Assembly (NCBI RefSeq): GCF_900188395.1
Contig: NZ_FZOB01000002.1
Coordinates: 62,001 to 126,000 of the forward strand
Length of the DNA stretch: 64,000 nt
Source of the DNA: Desulfurobacterium atlanticum
GTDB lineage: Bacteria; Aquificota; Aquificia; Desulfurobacteriales; Desulfurobacteriaceae
Direction: 5' to 3'
Shown: piece by piece, positions 1 to 8,905 of the stretch
Layout of the letters: each line of letters opens with the position of its first letter
How positions within the stretch are numbered: position 1 is the first letter of the stretch
Program-made: the position numbers and the translations under genes
Notes under the pieces: model-generated
Told to the model about the DNA's origin: nothing
Database searches by the model: none
What the model saw: the letters and a program-made list of their open reading frames with translations, nothing else

Positions 1-1253
1 TCGTTGACCCGGCCCAAAACATTGAAGAGAAAAGAGATGTTTTAATAGAGAACGGTAAAATAGTTAAAACAGAAAAAAACATTCCAGAAAGTCAGGCATC
101 CAGAATCGTTGATGTAGAAGGTCTAATTCTTACGCCGGGCTTTATAGATATCCACACTCATCTTAGAGACCCGGGATATGAATGGAAAGAGGATATAGAA
201 ACAGGAAGCCTTTCTGCTGTAGCCGGCGGTATTACATCTTTGTGCTGCATGGCAAACACTGACCCTGTTAATGACAATCCTTCTGTAACAAGATATATTA
301 TAGAAAAAGCCAGAAAAGTTAATCTTTGTGATATTTTTCCTGTAGGTGCATTAACTAAAGGTCTTAAAGGAGAAGAGATAGCAGAAATAGGACAGATGGT
401 TGAAGCCGGTATTGTGGCTGTCTCAGATGATGGAGAAGTCCCTCAGGATACAAAACTTTTAAGAAACGCCTTTGATTACGCTAAAAGTTTTGGAATTCCT
501 GTTCTATGTCACAGTGAAGATAAAACACTTTCAGCCGGTGGCCATATGAATGAAGGTTATCTATCTACAATCCTTGGGATTCCCGGCATACCACCTGAAG
601 CTGAAGAGATAGGAACAGCAAGAGACATAATGATCGCAAAAATGACAGGAGCCAAAATTCACATCTGCCACGTATCAACAAAAGGTGCGCTTGAGATTAT
701 CAAAAAAGCAAAAGAAGAAGGAGTAAAAGTAACCTGTGAAATAACCCCCCATCATTTTTCTCTTACAGAAGCGGCCGTAAAAACATTTGACACAAACGCA
801 AAGATGGCTCCACCTTTAAGAACAGAAGATGATGTTAAAGCGTGTAAAAACGCTCTTTTTGAAGGAGTTGCAGATGTAATAGCAACAGACCACGCTCCCC
901 ACTCAAAAGATGAGAAAATGGTGGAATTTACCAATGCCCCTTACGGTATCATAGGATTTCCAACACTTCTGCCCCTTTCCTTAAATCTTGTAAGAGAAGG
1001 AATCCTCACCCTCTCCCAGATGGTAGAAAAACTTACAATCAATCCCGCAAAAGTAATAAACATGAAAGAGATAGGTTCTTTAAAACCGGGTAACCGTGCT
1101 AATATCACTATTTTTGATCCGGAAGAAGAGTTTACCCTTACAGAAGAGATGATATTTTCAAAAAGTAAAAACACACCATTTCTTAACCAAAAACTTAAAG
1201 GAAGGGTGAAATTGACTATTAAAAATGGTAAAATAGTATATAATAATTTATAA
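1..1253 (+). CDS. pyrC: Dihydroorotase, 5' end outside window
   Basis: Cyclises N-carbamoyl-aspartate to dihydroorotate in de novo pyrimidine synthesis (cytosol, zinc enzyme). The frame is open from base 3 and has no start in the window, so the N-terminus is missing. Visible are the metal motif DIHTHLRDPG around bases 145-175, the GGITS segment, a later HxxHVS stretch (IHICHVSTKG), EITPHH, and ATDHAPHSKDEK near the active-site loop. The C-terminus has the usual amidohydrolase end (GSLKPGNRANITIFDP). It is the class I bacterial type by motif order. The next gene starts 13 bases downstream, so it may be co-transcribed with it. Confidence 0.96.
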   Translation, partial: VDPAQNIEEKRDVLIENGKIVKTEKNIPESQASRIVDVEGLILTPGFIDIHTHLRDPGYEWKEDIETGSLSAVAGGITSLCCMANTDPVNDNPSVTRYIIEKARKVNLCDIFPVGALTKGLKGEEIAEIGQMVEAGIVAVSDDGEVPQDTKLLRNAFDYAKSFGIPVLCHSEDKTLSAGGHMNEGYLSTILGIPGIPPEAEEIGTARDIMIAKMTGAKIHICHVSTKGALEIIKKAKEEGVKVTCEITPHHFSLTEAAVKTFDTNAKMAPPLRTEDDVKACKNALFEGVADVIATDHAPHSKDEKMVEFTNAPYGIIGFPTLLPLSLNLVREGILTLSQMVEKLTINPAKVINMKEIGSLKPGNRANITIFDPEEEFTLTEEMIFSKSKNTPFLNQKLKGRVKLTIKNGKIVYNNL

Positions 1254-1266
1254 AATGAGGTGATTT

Positions 1267-2121
1267 ATGCAGGGAGGTTCTCCTTTTGATATTTTCTGGC
1301 TTCTAATTATTTTCTTCTCTTTATGGCCACTCTTCCAGCAAAAAAACATTGAGTGGGCAAGATTAAGACTTATAAAGAAAATTGAAGAAAAAAGGAAATC
1401 AAGAGTAATAACAATGATACACCGCCAGGAAAGGCTCGCTTTTATGGGTTTTCCACTTATGAAATTTATAACAATAGAAGATTCAGAAAGAATCTTAAGA
1501 GCCATCAGAATGACACCGGACGATATGCCGATAGATCTTATAATTCACACTCCTGGCGGACTTGCACTTGCAGCAACTCAGATAGCATCAGCTTTAACAA
1601 AGCACAAAAGTCCTGTGAGAGTTATAGTACCCCACTACGCAATGTCAGGCGGAACTCTCATAGCCCTTGCTGCAGATGAAGTTATAATGGATCCCAATGC
1701 TGTTCTCGGACCTCTTGACCCGCAGTTGGGACAGTTCCCGGCTCCATCCATTGTAAAAGCCTTTAAAATGAAAAAAGATAACCTTAAAGATGAAACTCTA
1801 ATCCTCGCTGATGTTGCCGAGAAAGCCTTAAACCAGATGAAAAATACTATTAAAAATATTTTACTTGTCAAAGGATATAAAGAAAATAAGGCAAAGGAGA
1901 TAGCTGAACTTTTAACCTGCGGTTATTGGACTCACGATTATCCTCTTACTGTTGATGTTTTGAAAGAGATAGGGATAAATGTAAAAACTGATGTTCCTGA
2001 TGAAGTTTATGACCTGATGGAACTTTATTACCAGCCGGGATTAACAAGTTCTGTTCAGTATATTCCTGTACCTTACGGAGAACCAAAAAAAGAAAACATT
2101 CCCATAAAGAAACCTCATTAG
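1267..2121 (+). CDS. Membrane-anchored ClpP-class serine protease (SDH/DUF114 family)
   Basis: 284 aa. One N-terminal hydrophobic segment (residues about 7-24) followed by a ClpP/crotonase-fold domain of the SDH_sah type (serine dehydrogenase proteinase, Pfam PF01972). HTPGG at about residue 95 and the nucleophile motif AMSGGTLIALAAD (Ser at about residue 127) are clear, as is the family signature LGPLDPQLGQ. ATG at 1267 has a good SD (GAGGTG). Members are probably membrane-associated proteases of uncertain substrate, and no function beyond that can be read. Ten bases separate it from the carD-like gene. Confidence 0.88.
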   Translation: MQGGSPFDIFWLLIIFFSLWPLFQQKNIEWARLRLIKKIEEKRKSRVITMIHRQERLAFMGFPLMKFITIEDSERILRAIRMTPDDMPIDLIIHTPGGLALAATQIASALTKHKSPVRVIVPHYAMSGGTLIALAADEVIMDPNAVLGPLDPQLGQFPAPSIVKAFKMKKDNLKDETLILADVAEKALNQMKNTIKNILLVKGYKENKAKEIAELLTCGYWTHDYPLTVDVLKEIGINVKTDVPDEVYDLMELYYQPGLTSSVQYIPVPYGEPKKENIPIKKPH

Positions 2122-2130
2122 GAGAGAAAA

Positions 2131-2622
2131 TTGATAAAAGTAGGAGATAAGGTCGCATATCCTCCCCACGGAGTGGGAGTGGTTGAGGGAGAAGAGAAAA
2201 GACAGATAGGAGATAAAAAAATAATATTTTTCCGAATCAAGATTCTTGGCAAAAACATGTCTGTTCTCGTTCCAGAAACTGTAATTGAAACATCCGGTAT
2301 CAGGCCTGTTTTAAGCAAAGAAGAGGTAGAAGAGATTTTTCACTTTTTAGCAGAAGTTCCCTCAGACATAAGCAACAAATGGACTGTAAGACATAGACTT
2401 AATGTTGATAGAATAAAAACCGGCGAAATAAAAGAACTTGCAATTGTTGTTAGAAATCTCTCTTATAGAACAAAAGATAAAGAGCTTTCATACTCAGAAA
2501 AAAGAATGTTTGAAGATGCTTTTGAAAAACTCTCCGAAGAGATAGCCTTATCACTTGGAAAAGATATAAAGGAAATTAAGAAGAAAATCAGGAAAATTTT
2601 AAAAGAGGTAAAAAGTAAATGA
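2131..2622 (+). CDS. carD: CarD/CdnL-family RNA polymerase-binding regulator
   Basis: 163 aa. The N-terminal Tudor-like RNAP-interaction domain begins KVGDKVAYPPHGVGVVEG, the classic opening of CarD_CdnL_TRCF proteins, and a helical C-terminal domain follows. CarD stabilises open promoter complexes through the RNAP beta subunit in the characterised mycobacterial and myxobacterial proteins. The start is TTG at 2131, preceded by GGAGAG. The stop overlaps the start of the PIN/TRAM gene. The order carD-PIN/TRAM-ispD is the same neighbourhood seen around yacL in Firmicutes, which supports the calls. Confidence 0.9.
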   Translation: MIKVGDKVAYPPHGVGVVEGEEKRQIGDKKIIFFRIKILGKNMSVLVPETVIETSGIRPVLSKEEVEEIFHFLAEVPSDISNKWTVRHRLNVDRIKTGEIKELAIVVRNLSYRTKDKELSYSEKRMFEDAFEKLSEEIALSLGKDIKEIKKKIRKILKEVKSK

Positions 2623-3605
2623 ATATCCAGCGTCTTATAGGCGTATTTTTCATATTTCTCCTTTTAGTTTCAACACTAATTTTTAGAAATTACGGATTTA
2701 CTTCTACCCAATCAATGTTCATTGGTATTCTAATAACAGCCTCGGCAGTTTTACTCTACACATTTGTATTTCATCAGAAAAAATTCAAACTCAGGGGACT
2801 TGTAGTATTCTGCGCAGGTTTTTTCCTTGGCCTCTATCTTGCCAAAGGAATCACAATATCCCTTTATGCAATATTTACAAATTTTCCTTACCTTCAGGAG
2901 ATTCTTTATCTGACTCTTCCTTACCTTTTCGGATTTGCTTTTCTTGAACTTATAGGAGACAAACCTCTGTCAGAAATATGGAAGGGGGAATCTGGACTTT
3001 ACGCAACAGTAAAAGTGCTTGATACAAGCGCATTGATAGACGGAAGAATTGTTGAAGTTATAAAACTTGGTTTTGTAGAAGGAAAAATAGTTATTCCAAG
3101 ATTTGTTCTTGAAGAATTACAGTATCTTTCAGACTCAACAGACCCTAATACACGGACAAAAGGGAAAAAAGGACTTGAGCAGGTAGCTTATCTTAAAGGA
3201 ATAAAAAAACCACCTGTAGAAATTTACGAAAAAGACCTTCCCCGTATTAAAGAGGTTGACGCCAAACTCGTTGAACTGTGTAGGTTACTAAAGGCAAAGC
3301 TTATAACAACAGATTACAACCTTAATAAAGTTGCTTCAATCAAAGGAGTAGAGATATTAAACGTAAACGACCTTGCAAACGCATTAAAGCCTGTTGTTGC
3401 TGTTGGTGAAGAGCTTGTAGTTTTTGTAATAAAAGAAGGAAAGGAGAAAGAACAGGGAGTGGGATATCTTGAAGATGGAACTATGGTTGTTGTTGACGGT
3501 GGAAAAGCATACATAGGACATAAAGTAAAAGGTGTAGTTAACAACGTTCTTCAAACATCCTCAGGAAAAATTATATTTATAAAGCCAAAAGAGGTAATTA
3601 AGTGA
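2619..3605 (+). CDS. PIN/TRAM-domain membrane protein (YacL-like)
   Basis: 328 aa. Four hydrophobic segments (about residues 8-25, 33-52, 58-78, 88-110) are followed by a PIN nuclease-like domain starting KVLDTSALIDGRI (acidic D in LDTSALID, later TTDYNLNK). A C-terminal TRAM segment follows (VGEELVVFVIKEGKEKEQGVGYLEDGTMVVVDGG). This is the architecture of B. subtilis YacL. Nuclease activity of the family is inferred from the PIN fold, and the natural substrate is not known. The start overlaps the carD stop and the stop overlaps ispD (GTGA). Confidence 0.9.
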   Translation: MNIQRLIGVFFIFLLLVSTLIFRNYGFTSTQSMFIGILITASAVLLYTFVFHQKKFKLRGLVVFCAGFFLGLYLAKGITISLYAIFTNFPYLQEILYLTLPYLFGFAFLELIGDKPLSEIWKGESGLYATVKVLDTSALIDGRIVEVIKLGFVEGKIVIPRFVLEELQYLSDSTDPNTRTKGKKGLEQVAYLKGIKKPPVEIYEKDLPRIKEVDAKLVELCRLLKAKLITTDYNLNKVASIKGVEILNVNDLANALKPVVAVGEELVVFVIKEGKEKEQGVGYLEDGTMVVVDGGKAYIGHKVKGVVNNVLQTSSGKIIFIKPKEVIK

Positions 3606-4303
3606 GATACGCTATTATCCCTGCAGCCGGAAAAGGAAAGAGATTCGGTAAGAAAAAGCAGTTTGTGAAAGTTAACGGAAAAACAATTATTCAATTTACG
3701 GTTGAAGTTTTTGAAAAAAGTGAATTTATAGATAGAGTTGTTGTTGTTGCACCGGAAGATGCTATAAAAGAGATGGAAAAAGAGCTTGAACATTTTTCAA
3801 AAGTTGAAGCAGTAGTTAAAGGAGGATGTGAGAGACAGTCCTCTGTTTTAAATGGATTGAAAGCTATTGAAGGAAAATGTAAAGAAGTTATCGTTCATGA
3901 CGGTGTAAGACCACTGGTGACAAAAAAACTCATATCTGAACTTTTTGGAGCCTATCAGGATTACGGAGTTGAAGGCGTTATAACGGCAGTAAAACCTAAA
4001 GACACTATAAAAGTGGTTGGTGCTAACCTTGAAGGAAATGATAGCCTTGTTATAAAAACTCTAAACAGAGAAAGGCTTATTTTAGTTCAAACGCCACAAC
4101 TTTTTAACTATGAAGTCCTATACCGTTGCCACAAGAAAGCATTTGAAGAAGGATTCTGGGGAACAGATGACGCTTCCCTTCTGGAACACTACGGACACAC
4201 AGTGGTGGCAATAAAAGGAGATTACAGAAACATAAAGATCACAACTCCTGAAGATATGGAAATCTTCAAAATCTTCCTTTCACAGATTAAAAGATTTGAT
4301 TAA
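3602..4303 (+). CDS. ispD: 2-C-methyl-D-erythritol 4-phosphate cytidylyltransferase
   Basis: 233 aa, normal length. Makes CDP-methylerythritol in the MEP isoprenoid pathway. The N-terminal nucleotide-binding loop PAAGKGKRFGKKKQF (residues 7-21) and the later VHDGVRP and TPQLF motifs are diagnostic. GTG start at 3602 overlaps the upstream stop in a GTGA, which suggests translational coupling. The protein ends with an IspD-type EDMEIF helix. ispF, often adjacent, is not next to it here. Confidence 0.96.
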   Translation: MRYAIIPAAGKGKRFGKKKQFVKVNGKTIIQFTVEVFEKSEFIDRVVVVAPEDAIKEMEKELEHFSKVEAVVKGGCERQSSVLNGLKAIEGKCKEVIVHDGVRPLVTKKLISELFGAYQDYGVEGVITAVKPKDTIKVVGANLEGNDSLVIKTLNRERLILVQTPQLFNYEVLYRCHKKAFEEGFWGTDDASLLEHYGHTVVAIKGDYRNIKITTPEDMEIFKIFLSQIKRFD

Positions 4304-4310
4304 ACTATAG

Positions 4311-4342
4311 ATTAACTTCTCATTAACTTTTTCGTGTATAAT
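4311..4342 (+). promoter_or_regulatory. Putative sigma-70-type promoter of ndk
   Basis: A perfect TATAAT sits at 4337-4342, 28 bases before the ndk start and in the 67-base ispD-ndk gap. The -35 is weak: TTAACT at 4312-4317 would leave a long 19-base spacer. The call rests mainly on the -10 and its position. Confidence 0.45.
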
Positions 4343-4370
4343 CCTACAACAAAACAACTGGAGGTAGCAG

Positions 4371-4796
4371 ATGGCTGTAGAAAGAACCCTTGTAATTGTA
4401 AAACCTGATGCAGTAAAGAAAAACGCTGTTGGAGACATTATAAGAATACTGCAAGAAAACGACCTGAAGCTTTTAGCTTTAAAAATGATTCACATGTCTA
4501 AAGAGGAAGCAAAAGGCTTTTATATCGTTCATAAAGATAGACCTTTCTATGATGAGCTAACAGATTTTATGTCTTCAGGTCCCTGCGTTCCTATGGTATT
4601 TGAGGGAGAAAACGCTATCGCAAAGGTAAGAGAAATCATCGGAGCAACAGACCCTGCAAAAGCAGAAGAAGGAACTATAAGGAAAAAATACGGAACAGAT
4701 GTTGGAAGAAACGCTGTTCACGCTTCAGACTCTGTTGAATCTGCAAATTACGAAATTCCTTACTTTTTCAGTGCTCTTGAAATTCACAATCTATAA
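4371..4796 (+). CDS. ndk: Nucleoside diphosphate kinase
   Basis: 141 aa, the usual size. Transfers the gamma phosphate between nucleoside di- and triphosphates through a phospho-histidine. The active-site motif NAVHASDS is present with His117, and the N-terminus ERTLVIVKPDAV is canonical. ATG at 4371 follows GGAGG. It appears to be its own transcription unit, with a TATAAT box upstream and a hairpin directly after the stop. Confidence 0.98.
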   Translation: MAVERTLVIVKPDAVKKNAVGDIIRILQENDLKLLALKMIHMSKEEAKGFYIVHKDRPFYDELTDFMSSGPCVPMVFEGENAIAKVREIIGATDPAKAEEGTIRKKYGTDVGRNAVHASDSVESANYEIPYFFSALEIHNL

Positions 4797-4802
4797 ACTT
4801 TT

Positions 4803-4826
4803 AAAGGCGGCTCTATGCCGCCTTTT
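4803..4826 (+). terminator. Rho-independent-like terminator after ndk
   Basis: Perfect 9-bp stem AAAGGCGGC / GCCGCCTTT with a 5-base loop, starting 7 bases after the ndk stop. The T run after the stem is short (TTTT then CTGG), so read-through into the next gene is possible. An ATG inside the loop (4815) is therefore unlikely to be a start codon. Confidence 0.7.
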
Positions 4827-4841
4827 CTGGAGTTAAGTCTT

Positions 4842-5669
4842 ATGAAAGATTTCCCTGGAATACCGTCAGAAACAAAAGAAAGATTATGTAAAAAAGCGAA
4901 AGATAAGGGAAAAACAAAAACTGTTGAGTATTTTGTATTTGAAGATATGCTTGATACAGGAGAAACTTTAATATCCCGCTCCATAGAAGAATCGGGGTTT
5001 ACCATCTTCACATATCATCTTTTAAAAAAAAGCAAAAACATATTTAAAAAATGGGATAAAATAGACCTTGGTTGTTTTATAGGTTTTAAAAAGGGAATTC
5101 TTTTAAAATTTGAAGATTTAAACTTTGCCATAAAAGAACTTGAAAATTTCACTCTTCTTGTTGAAGCAGTTGAAATAGAAACAGGTGCAATTATAAACTT
5201 TAACTTAATAAATGTTTCAGACTTACCAAAAGCTTTAAAGTATGAAGTACCAGTCAGAATAGCTTTATTTTCCGAAACAGAAAACCTTCTTCCAGAATCT
5301 CCTAAATCACCGATAGAAAAAGAGTGTATAGTCAAACTCATAAAGCTGGCTCTAAAAGGTATGGGAAAAGCAATAGATAAACTTGAAAAACTCCTTCCTG
5401 ACGAAAACGTTTCATTGCTTCTTAAAAGAATTAGAAGAAACCCTGAAAACTACTTTAAATCTGTAATCCTTCACACATCTAAAGAAAAATACACAATAAT
5501 CGGAAAAGTGATTCAGGTAGAAGAAACTGAAATTCAAGGAATTGAGCTTTTTCACATGAAAATCGCCGTTGAAAATTTTCTCCTATCAGTAATTACAAAA
5601 AAAACATTCAAAGCAGGCGAAAGAGTTAAACTATTTGGAAAACTCACCGGGTATTACGACCAAGCCTAA
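4842..5669 (+). CDS. Conserved-looking hypothetical protein
   Basis: 275 aa, no family recognised. I chose ATG 4842 because GGAG lies 9 bases upstream, whereas the in-frame ATG at 4815 lies inside the terminator loop. No signal peptide or membrane segment. The protein is Lys/Glu/Leu rich. The last ~60 residues (YTIIGKVIQVEE to AGERVKLFGKLTG) have the alternating pattern and terminal GKxxG of a small beta-barrel, possibly OB-like; this is only an impression. The 3' end overlaps the convergent EamA gene by 26 bases. Confidence 0.65.
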   Translation: MKDFPGIPSETKERLCKKAKDKGKTKTVEYFVFEDMLDTGETLISRSIEESGFTIFTYHLLKKSKNIFKKWDKIDLGCFIGFKKGILLKFEDLNFAIKELENFTLLVEAVEIETGAIINFNLINVSDLPKALKYEVPVRIALFSETENLLPESPKSPIEKECIVKLIKLALKGMGKAIDKLEKLLPDENVSLLLKRIRRNPENYFKSVILHTSKEKYTIIGKVIQVEETEIQGIELFHMKIAVENFLLSVITKKTFKAGERVKLFGKLTGYYDQA

Positions 5670-6519
5670 CTACCGTTCCTTTCATTTCCTTTAGAGAAAT
5701 TAAACTTCCAGAAATAACTATAAGCAACGCTTCGATAATCTGATTTACCGCTGGTACTGGTATCTGATTTAAAAAAAGATATGCAAGAATGGTGGCAAAA
5801 ACTATATCAAGGTATTGCAGAATGGAAGCTAAAGAAACAGAGATATAACTTAACGCATCATACCACAGAAAAAGAGCAAGAGCCGTATGAACAACTCCTG
5901 CTACAATAACAACTATTAGACTTTTAAAACTTAATCCCCACTTGCCTAAAAATAGGAAAGGAAAAGTAATAAAAACGGATATCAATATCTGCCATCCTGT
6001 AATTACAGTAGCTTTATGATAAAAAGTAGCTATTTTTGAAAAAAATCCAAGTAAACCGTAACTTAAAGCAGCAAGAAAAGCAATTAAAATCCCTTTACTA
6101 AATGTTAAGCTCCCACTACTAATAAATATTCCTATAAATGCTAAAACAACAGAAAGAACAACGAAAAAATCAACCTTCTCATTTAAAAATATTGATGCAA
6201 GAAGTATTGAAATTATCGGTCCTGCATAGTAAATAGTAACTACAGTTGCCACATCTATCACTTTAATTGCCCAGAAAAAGAACACCCAATTAACACCAAG
6301 CATAATACCACTTAAAAGTAATGGCCAGAAAGGCTTTACCTTGAAGAACTCTTTTAACGAAATATGTTTGAGAACAAAAAAGAAAATAAAAGGAAGAGCG
6401 AAAAGCACTCTGAAAAAGACAAAGATAGCACTTGGCAATCCTGACCATATACCCATAAGAGGAACACTTCCCCATATGAAAGTTGCTCCTAACATTTCAA
6501 TAAAGCCTTTCGTTCTCAT
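5644..6519 (-). CDS. EamA/DMT-family transporter
   Basis: About 291 aa with ten hydrophobic helices arranged as two EamA repeats (GATFIWGS opening, and AALSYGLLGFFSK opening the second half). This is the layout of drug/metabolite exporters such as RhaT/YdcZ-type permeases. The substrate cannot be read. I prefer ATG 6519, just after the hisB stop. A GTG at 6534 would overlap hisB but has no clear SD. It is the last gene of the minus-strand proC-dprA-hisB run. Confidence 0.85.
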   Translation of the reverse strand: MRTKGFIEMLGATFIWGSVPLMGIWSGLPSAIFVFFRVLFALPFIFFFVLKHISLKEFFKVKPFWPLLLSGIMLGVNWVFFFWAIKVIDVATVVTIYYAGPIISILLASIFLNEKVDFFVVLSVVLAFIGIFISSGSLTFSKGILIAFLAALSYGLLGFFSKIATFYHKATVITGWQILISVFITFPFLFLGKWGLSFKSLIVVIVAGVVHTALALFLWYDALSYISVSLASILQYLDIVFATILAYLFLNQIPVPAVNQIIEALLIVISGSLISLKEMKGTVVRLGRNTR

Positions 6520-6523
6520 GAAA

Positions 6524-7111
6524 TTAAATAACACCTTTTGTGGAAGGAATTTCTCCCATCATATCAGGATCTATCCTGACAGCCTGCTTTAAACTTCTTG
6601 CAACAGCTTTAAAAGTCCCTTCCGCCATGTGGTGAAGATTCAGTCCGTAAAAAAGATTTATATGTAAATTACACTTTAAGGCAAAAGAAAAGGATTTCCA
6701 GAACTCCCGCCACAGGTCAAACTCTATACCTTTTAAAACAGCCATCTCAGGAAACCCGTTATAGACAAAGTAAGGTCTGCCGGAAAGGTCAACAGCAACC
6801 ATTACAAGACTTTCATCCATCGGCAAGGTGCAACTTCCATATCTGTTTATGCCCCTTTTATCCCCAAGAGCATTTCCTACAGCTTTGCCAAGAACAATTC
6901 CAACATCCTCAATAAGATGATGGTGGTCAACATCAACATCTCCCGAAGCCCACACCTCAATATCAAATCTTCCGTGTTTTGCAAAAAGTTCCAGCATGTG
7001 AGTGAGAAAAGGTATATCGGTTTTAACCTTATATTCCCCTTTACCATCAAGGTTTATCTTTATTTTTATCTCCGTCTCTCCTGTTTTTCTCTTTACTTCA
7101 CCTGTTCTCAA
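6524..7111 (-). CDS. hisB: Imidazoleglycerol-phosphate dehydratase
   Basis: 195 aa, the monofunctional HisB size with no phosphatase domain. Dehydrates IGP to imidazole-acetol phosphate in histidine synthesis. Both manganese-binding motifs are present: DHHHLIED (residues 62-69) and LHHMAEGTFKA towards the C-terminus. The start overlaps the dprA stop in an ATGA (7108-7111). No other his gene is nearby, so the pathway genes are dispersed in this genome. Confidence 0.97.
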   Translation of the reverse strand: MRTGEVKRKTGETEIKIKINLDGKGEYKVKTDIPFLTHMLELFAKHGRFDIEVWASGDVDVDHHHLIEDVGIVLGKAVGNALGDKRGINRYGSCTLPMDESLVMVAVDLSGRPYFVYNGFPEMAVLKGIEFDLWREFWKSFSFALKCNLHINLFYGLNLHHMAEGTFKAVARSLKQAVRIDPDMMGEIPSTKGVI

Positions 7112-8148
7112 AACATACCTCCCGTTTCTGACAAGAAATAACGATTATTTTCAGATTTTACTATACCTTTTGATTCCATCTCAAAAAGAAGCGTTATAGC
7201 TTCACAGTAGGAAAGGCCACTTTCAGCAATTATCTTATCAATATGAGCATCTCCTTTTAAAAGAACATTAATAATCGGTTGATAAGCCTCATCAATTTCC
7301 ACCTTATTGATTTTTTTCTGCGAACTTTGCTTTAAATAAGGTAAATCTTCAAAAATCTGCTCAAAATCTGTAAGCGGAGTTGCTCCTGCTCTTAAAAGTC
7401 TATTACTTCCCCTGCTGTAAATTGAGTCTACATTTGCCGGAACAACAAAAAGCTCCCTTCCCTGCTCCACAGTAAATTGAGCTGTAATCAAAGCACCACT
7501 GTTTTCATTTGCCTCAATAACCACAGTAGCAAGGGCTAAACCGCTTATTATCCTGTTCCTTCGCGGAAAATTCTCTCTTGAAGGAGAAGTTCCAAAAGGA
7601 AACTCTGAAATTACAGCTCCACCCTTTTCAATGATAGCTTTTCTTAAATTTGAATTTCCTGCAGGATAATCAACATCTATTCCACAACCAAGAACAGCAT
7701 AAGTAATCCCGTCAGATTCAACAGCACCTTTATGAGCTGCTGTGTCTATACCGTAAGCAAGACCGCTGACCACAGCTATTTCATGAGAAGATAAAAACTT
7801 TGCAAGCTGATAAGCTATCTTCCTACCGTAAGAAGAACATTTCCGTGAACCCACTATAGCAACAGCAGAAGACTTTCCTATCTCACCTTTCACATAGATA
7901 ATCGGCGGAGGATGAGGAATTGTTTTAAGTTGAGAAGGATAATCCGGAGAGGTTATCGGGATAATACTAACTCTTAGCTTTTCAGCTTTTTCAATTTCAG
8001 CCCTTGCTCTATCTAAATCCGGCTCAAACTTTCCGGATTTATAAGCTATTTCAAAAGAACCGAACTCACAAATTATCCTTTCTATGGTCTTAAATCCTAT
8101 TCCTCTTTTTAAGTAAAAACCAAGAGCGTAAAGAGTTTCTTTATCCAT
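7108..8148 (-). CDS. dprA: DNA-processing protein DprA
   Basis: 346 aa. Binds incoming single-stranded DNA and loads RecA during natural transformation. N-terminal helix-hairpin-helix-like region (LKRGIGFKTIERII), central Rossmann fold with VGSRKCSSYG, SGLAYGIDTAAH, SEFPFGTSPSRENFPRRNRIISGLA and the conserved SGALITA and PA segments, and a C-terminal winged-helix (DMDP-like) domain around residues 280-346. ATG at 8148. Suggests that the organism may be naturally competent. Confidence 0.96.
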   Translation of the reverse strand: MDKETLYALGFYLKRGIGFKTIERIICEFGSFEIAYKSGKFEPDLDRARAEIEKAEKLRVSIIPITSPDYPSQLKTIPHPPPIIYVKGEIGKSSAVAIVGSRKCSSYGRKIAYQLAKFLSSHEIAVVSGLAYGIDTAAHKGAVESDGITYAVLGCGIDVDYPAGNSNLRKAIIEKGGAVISEFPFGTSPSRENFPRRNRIISGLALATVVIEANENSGALITAQFTVEQGRELFVVPANVDSIYSRGSNRLLRAGATPLTDFEQIFEDLPYLKQSSQKKINKVEIDEAYQPIINVLLKGDAHIDKIIAESGLSYCEAITLLFEMESKGIVKSENNRYFLSETGGMF

Positions 8149-8152
8149 AAAT

Positions 8153-8905
8153 CTATCCCTTAACTATTTTTACAGGTTCAATATTCCCGGAAACAACAAT
8201 TTTCCCATCAATAACACCAAATACCCCTGAAATTTTAGAATTTGTAAGTTTTTTTGAAACTTCCGCCATCTCTTCAACAGTTCTTGAATTTGCAATATAG
8301 GTAGCGGCACAATCTGCAACAATAGGGTCTTTATCAATAGCTGTAGCAACAACACTATTGCCCAAACTCAAAGAGTGACCTATCTTGCTGGAAGAGCTGC
8401 AAACCCCCCATTTTCCAGGTGGAATTTTAAGTCCAATGTTTTTATCTATCTTATCAATCCCTGTAAATAACTTTAACACTCTATCTTTTGAAGACGAAAG
8501 ATATACATCTCCCCCATTTTCAATTATGTACTCACAAATTCCATAACTTTCAAGCTTTCTACCTATAAAAAAATTTACCGCTCCAGCAACACCCGCCATA
8601 GGTCCAACTCCAATTTTTTCCGAAGCACTTATCATCAATCTTACAATTTCTGGAACCATTAAACCAACAGGCTTTATCGGCTCAAGACTTTTCAAAAACT
8701 CAGGCTGCACCTCAATATACCTTAAAAGCTCTTCCCTTAAAACAATCAAATACTCAGTCAGCTCTACCTTAATGTTTTCAGTTACAGCAGACCTGTCTAA
8801 AATATTTATCCATAGATTACTCTCACCTGCACTAATCTCAAAAGAAACACCTTCAGTCTTAACAAACTCCCTATAAAATCTCTTTTCCGGCCTTATCTTT
8901 TTCAT
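8153..8905 (-). CDS. UPF0280 family protein (ApbE-like fold)
   Basis: 250 aa. Matches UPF0280 by GPMAGVAGAVNFFIGRKL, IENGGDVYL, the KWGVCSSSSKIGHSLSLG segment and VADCAATYIANS. The family is distantly related to the FAD:protein FMN transferase ApbE; its own reaction is not established. It starts inside the last bases of proC (ATG 8905, overlap of 4) and precedes dprA by 4 bases, so the three genes are one transcription unit. Confidence 0.85.
   Translation of the reverse strand: MKKIRPEKRFYREFVKTEGVSFEISAGESNLWINILDRSAVTENIKVELTEYLIVLREELLRYIEVQPEFLKSLEPIKPVGLMVPEIVRLMISASEKIGVGPMAGVAGAVNFFIGRKLESYGICEYIIENGGDVYLSSSKDRVLKLFTGIDKIDKNIGLKIPPGKWGVCSSSSKIGHSLSLGNSVVATAIDKDPIVADCAATYIANSRTVEEMAEVSKKLTNSKISGVFGVIDGKIVVSGNIEPVKIVKG

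Noticed and set aside
4815-4841. Nine extra N-terminal codons of the 4842-5669 gene
   Set aside because: The ATG at 4815 lies in the loop of the ndk terminator; a GGAG-preceded ATG at 4842 is better.
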